Below are positions 7,106 to 8,240 of a DNA stretch of 8,240 nt, one piece after another. A program made the position numbers and the translations under genes. Positions within the stretch are counted from its first letter, which is position 1; every line of letters starts with the position of its first letter. The stretch comes from Coriobacteriaceae bacterium (GTDB lineage Bacteria; Actinomycetota; Coriobacteriia; Coriobacteriales; Coriobacteriaceae): the NCBI GenBank assembly GCA_902399975.1, contig CABOHA010000001.1:1228948-1237187 (forward strand), written 5' to 3'. The notes under the pieces are model-generated. The model did not search any database, had not been told where the DNA came from, and saw only the letters and a program-made list of their open reading frames with translations.

Positions 7106-8101
7106 TTACTTGAGCGTAGCGTACATGACAGCCTTGATGGTGTGCATGCGGTTCTCGGCCTCGTCGAAGACCTTGGAAGCGGGGCTCTCGAAGACCTCGT
7201 CGGTGACCTCCTGCTCGGTGATGCCGAACTGCTCGCACTTCTCGGCGCCAATCGTGGTGTTGGTGTCGTGGAAGCTGGGCAGGCAGTGCAGGAAGATGGC
7301 ACCCGGGTTGGCCATAGCCATGACCTCGGAGGTAACGCGATACGGGGTGAGCTGAGCGATGCGCTCGGCCCAGACCTCGTCGGGCTCGCCCATGGAGACC
7401 CAAACGTCGGTGTAGAGAACGTCGGCACCGGTGACGCCGTCCTTGACGTCGGTGGTCAGCTTGATGGTGCAGCCGTTGGCCTCGGCGATGGGCTTGCAGG
7501 CCTCGATGACGTCGTCAGCGGGCATGCACTCCTCGGGGCCGCAGGCCACGAAGTTCATGCCGAGCTTGGAGCAGACAACCATGAGGGAGCGAGCGACGTT
7601 GTTCTTGCAGTCGCCCATGAAGACGAGGGTCTTGCCCTTGATGTCGTAGTTGAAGTTCTCCTGGACGGTCAGGATGTCGGCGAGCATCTGGGTGGGGTGC
7701 CACTCAGTGGTCAGGCCGTTCCACACGGGCACGCCGGACTTAGCGGCGAGCTCCTCGACGTCGTCCTGGGCAAAGCCGCGGAACTCGATGCCGTCATACA
7801 TGCGGCCGAGAACGCGAGCGGTGTCCTCGATGGACTCCTTCTTGCCCATCTGGGACGAACCGGGATCGAGGTAGGTAACGCCCATGCCCAGGTCCATGCC
7901 GCCGACCTCGAAGGCGCAGCGGGTACGAGTGGAGGTCTTCTGGAAGAGCAGGACGATGTTCTTGCCCTCGAGATAGCGGTGCGGAACGCCAGCACGCTTC
8001 ATGTCCTTGAAGTTCTTGGAGAGCTTGAGCAGGTACTCAATCTCCTCGGTGGTGAGGTCGAGGAGCTTGAGGAAGCTACGGCCGGAGAGGTTAACACCCA
8101 T
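7106..8101 (-). CDS. arcB: Ornithine carbamoyltransferase, catabolic
   Basis: This 331-residue cytoplasmic enzyme interconverts citrulline plus phosphate and ornithine plus carbamoyl phosphate. Next to arcA it works in the arginine deiminase pathway, where it runs in the citrulline-consuming direction. The carbamoyl-phosphate site STRTR is at 57-61 within FQKTSTRTRCAFEVGG. HPTQ is at 135-138, FMGDCKNNVARSL at 161-173, the ornithine-loop-like DVWVSMGE at 232-239, and HCLP at 272-275 (HCLPSFHD). The length fits the family. The frame runs upstream to 8191, but I chose ATG at 8101 because the protein then begins MGVNLSGRSFLKLLD, as related enzymes do, and AAGG lies 9 nt before it. The extra upstream residues would be translated intergenic sequence. 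The name argF is an alternative; arcB is chosen from context, since the fold does not separate anabolic from catabolic enzymes. Confidence 0.95.
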   Translation of the reverse strand: MGVNLSGRSFLKLLDLTTEEIEYLLKLSKNFKDMKRAGVPHRYLEGKNIVLLFQKTSTRTRCAFEVGGMDLGMGVTYLDPGSSQMGKKESIEDTARVLGRMYDGIEFRGFAQDDVEELAAKSGVPVWNGLTTEWHPTQMLADILTVQENFNYDIKGKTLVFMGDCKNNVARSLMVVCSKLGMNFVACGPEECMPADDVIEACKPIAEANGCTIKLTTDVKDGVTGADVLYTDVWVSMGEPDEVWAERIAQLTPYRVTSEVMAMANPGAIFLHCLPSFHDTNTTIGAEKCEQFGITEQEVTDEVFESPASKVFDEAENRMHTIKAVMYATLK

Positions 8102-8127
8102 GGTTCGTTTCCTTTCGAAGAAATGAA

Positions 8128-8135
8128 TTACGTAA
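8128..8135. promoter_or_regulatory. Short perfect palindrome upstream of arcB
   Basis: TTACGTAA, in an AT-rich 20-bp stretch of an otherwise G+C-rich region, lies about 13 nt upstream of the arcB ribosome binding site. It has only loose resemblance to an arginine-repressor box. It may be a protein-binding site or simply an unstructured translation-start region. Confidence 0.2.
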
Positions 8136-8144
8136 GTATTAGTG

Positions 8145-8163
8145 TTGCCCGTTTGACGGGCGA
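8145..8163 (-). repeat. Second arcA-arcB intercistronic hairpin
   Basis: GCCCGT (8147-8152) pairs with ACGGGC (8156-8161) around a 3-nt loop, extendable by a G-T and an A-T pair to 8145-8163. No T run follows, so it is probably an mRNA-processing or stabilising hairpin rather than a terminator. Confidence 0.55.
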
Positions 8164-8165
8164 AA

Positions 8166-8194
8166 CCGGTGCGGTTGTAGGGGGACCGCACCGG
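8166..8194 (-). repeat. First arcA-arcB intercistronic hairpin
   Basis: CCGGTGCGG (8166-8174) pairs perfectly with CCGCACCGG (8186-8194) around an 11-nt loop. It begins 12 nt after the arcA stop. On the minus strand only TTT follows, so termination would be weak at best. Such hairpins often mark mRNA processing sites that set different levels of adjacent cistrons. Confidence 0.6.
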
Positions 8195-8206
8195 AAACGG
8201 AAAACC

Positions 8207-8240
8207 TTAGAGGTCCTCGCGCCAGAAGGGCATGCTCATG
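8207..8240 (-). CDS. arcA: Arginine deiminase, C-terminal end only (partial)
   Basis: Only the last ten codons and the TAA stop are inside the window, reading MSMPFWREDL. Arginine deiminases end with a conserved CMSMPLxRED-type sequence, so the match is specific despite its length. The enzyme hydrolyses arginine to citrulline and ammonia and is the first step of the pathway that continues with the arcB product encoded next. The gene runs off the right edge. The gap to arcB is 105 nt and contains two hairpins. Confidence 0.8.
   Translation of the reverse strand, partial: MSMPFWREDL

Noticed and set aside
8102..8191. N-terminal extension of arcB to 8191
   Set aside because: The extra 30 residues are translated intergenic sequence that includes both hairpins. 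The family start and a ribosome binding site fit ATG at 8101.

Overview
The window is a G+C-rich bacterial chromosome segment in which every gene I can support lies on the minus strand. The gene set and order suggest an anaerobic, gut-type actinobacterium of the class Coriobacteriia, Collinsella-like. The reasons are a CTP synthase gene followed directly by a XerD-type recombinase (an actinobacterial arrangement), fermentative arginine deiminase genes with a YfcC-type carrier, and strong GGAGG-type ribosome binding sites. The genus is an inference from memory of such genomes and was not tested by a search.

In the direction of transcription (right to left), the window opens with the last codons of arginine deiminase (arcA, 8207-8240, cut by the window edge). 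Next is catabolic ornithine carbamoyltransferase (arcB, 7106-8101), separated from arcA by two hairpins. A strong terminator-like hairpin (7054-7090) and a structured leader (6992-7042) separate arcB from a YfcC-family membrane carrier (5480-6958), the likely arginine/ornithine exchanger. Together these bring arginine in, convert it to citrulline and then to ornithine plus carbamoyl phosphate, and export ornithine. Carbamate kinase (arcC), which would make the ATP, is not in the window.

The 559-bp gap between the carrier and the next gene (4921-5479) holds the most unusual non-coding sequence. A run of closely packed hairpins (5228-5479) ends in a strong terminator. Beyond it lies a diverged tandem duplication of about 74 bp (5081-5228, possibly with a third unit from 5006). 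I see no convincing gene in this gap.

The left half begins with a DUF1846/UPF0371 protein of unknown role (3439-4920), which ends at its own terminator (3372-3404). A small winged-helix regulator follows (2844-3182; start reassigned from a strong ribosome binding site), also with its own terminator (2786-2819). Then comes pyrG (CTP synthase, 1004-2665) with a plausible promoter and a leader hairpin, and xerD (60-1001), which starts 2 nt after the pyrG stop and is probably translationally coupled to it.

Most of the window is ordinary core and fermentative metabolism. I did not find a clear new defence or mobile system. The leading candidates for something undescribed are the multi-hairpin RNA region downstream of the carrier and the tandem repeat next to it.
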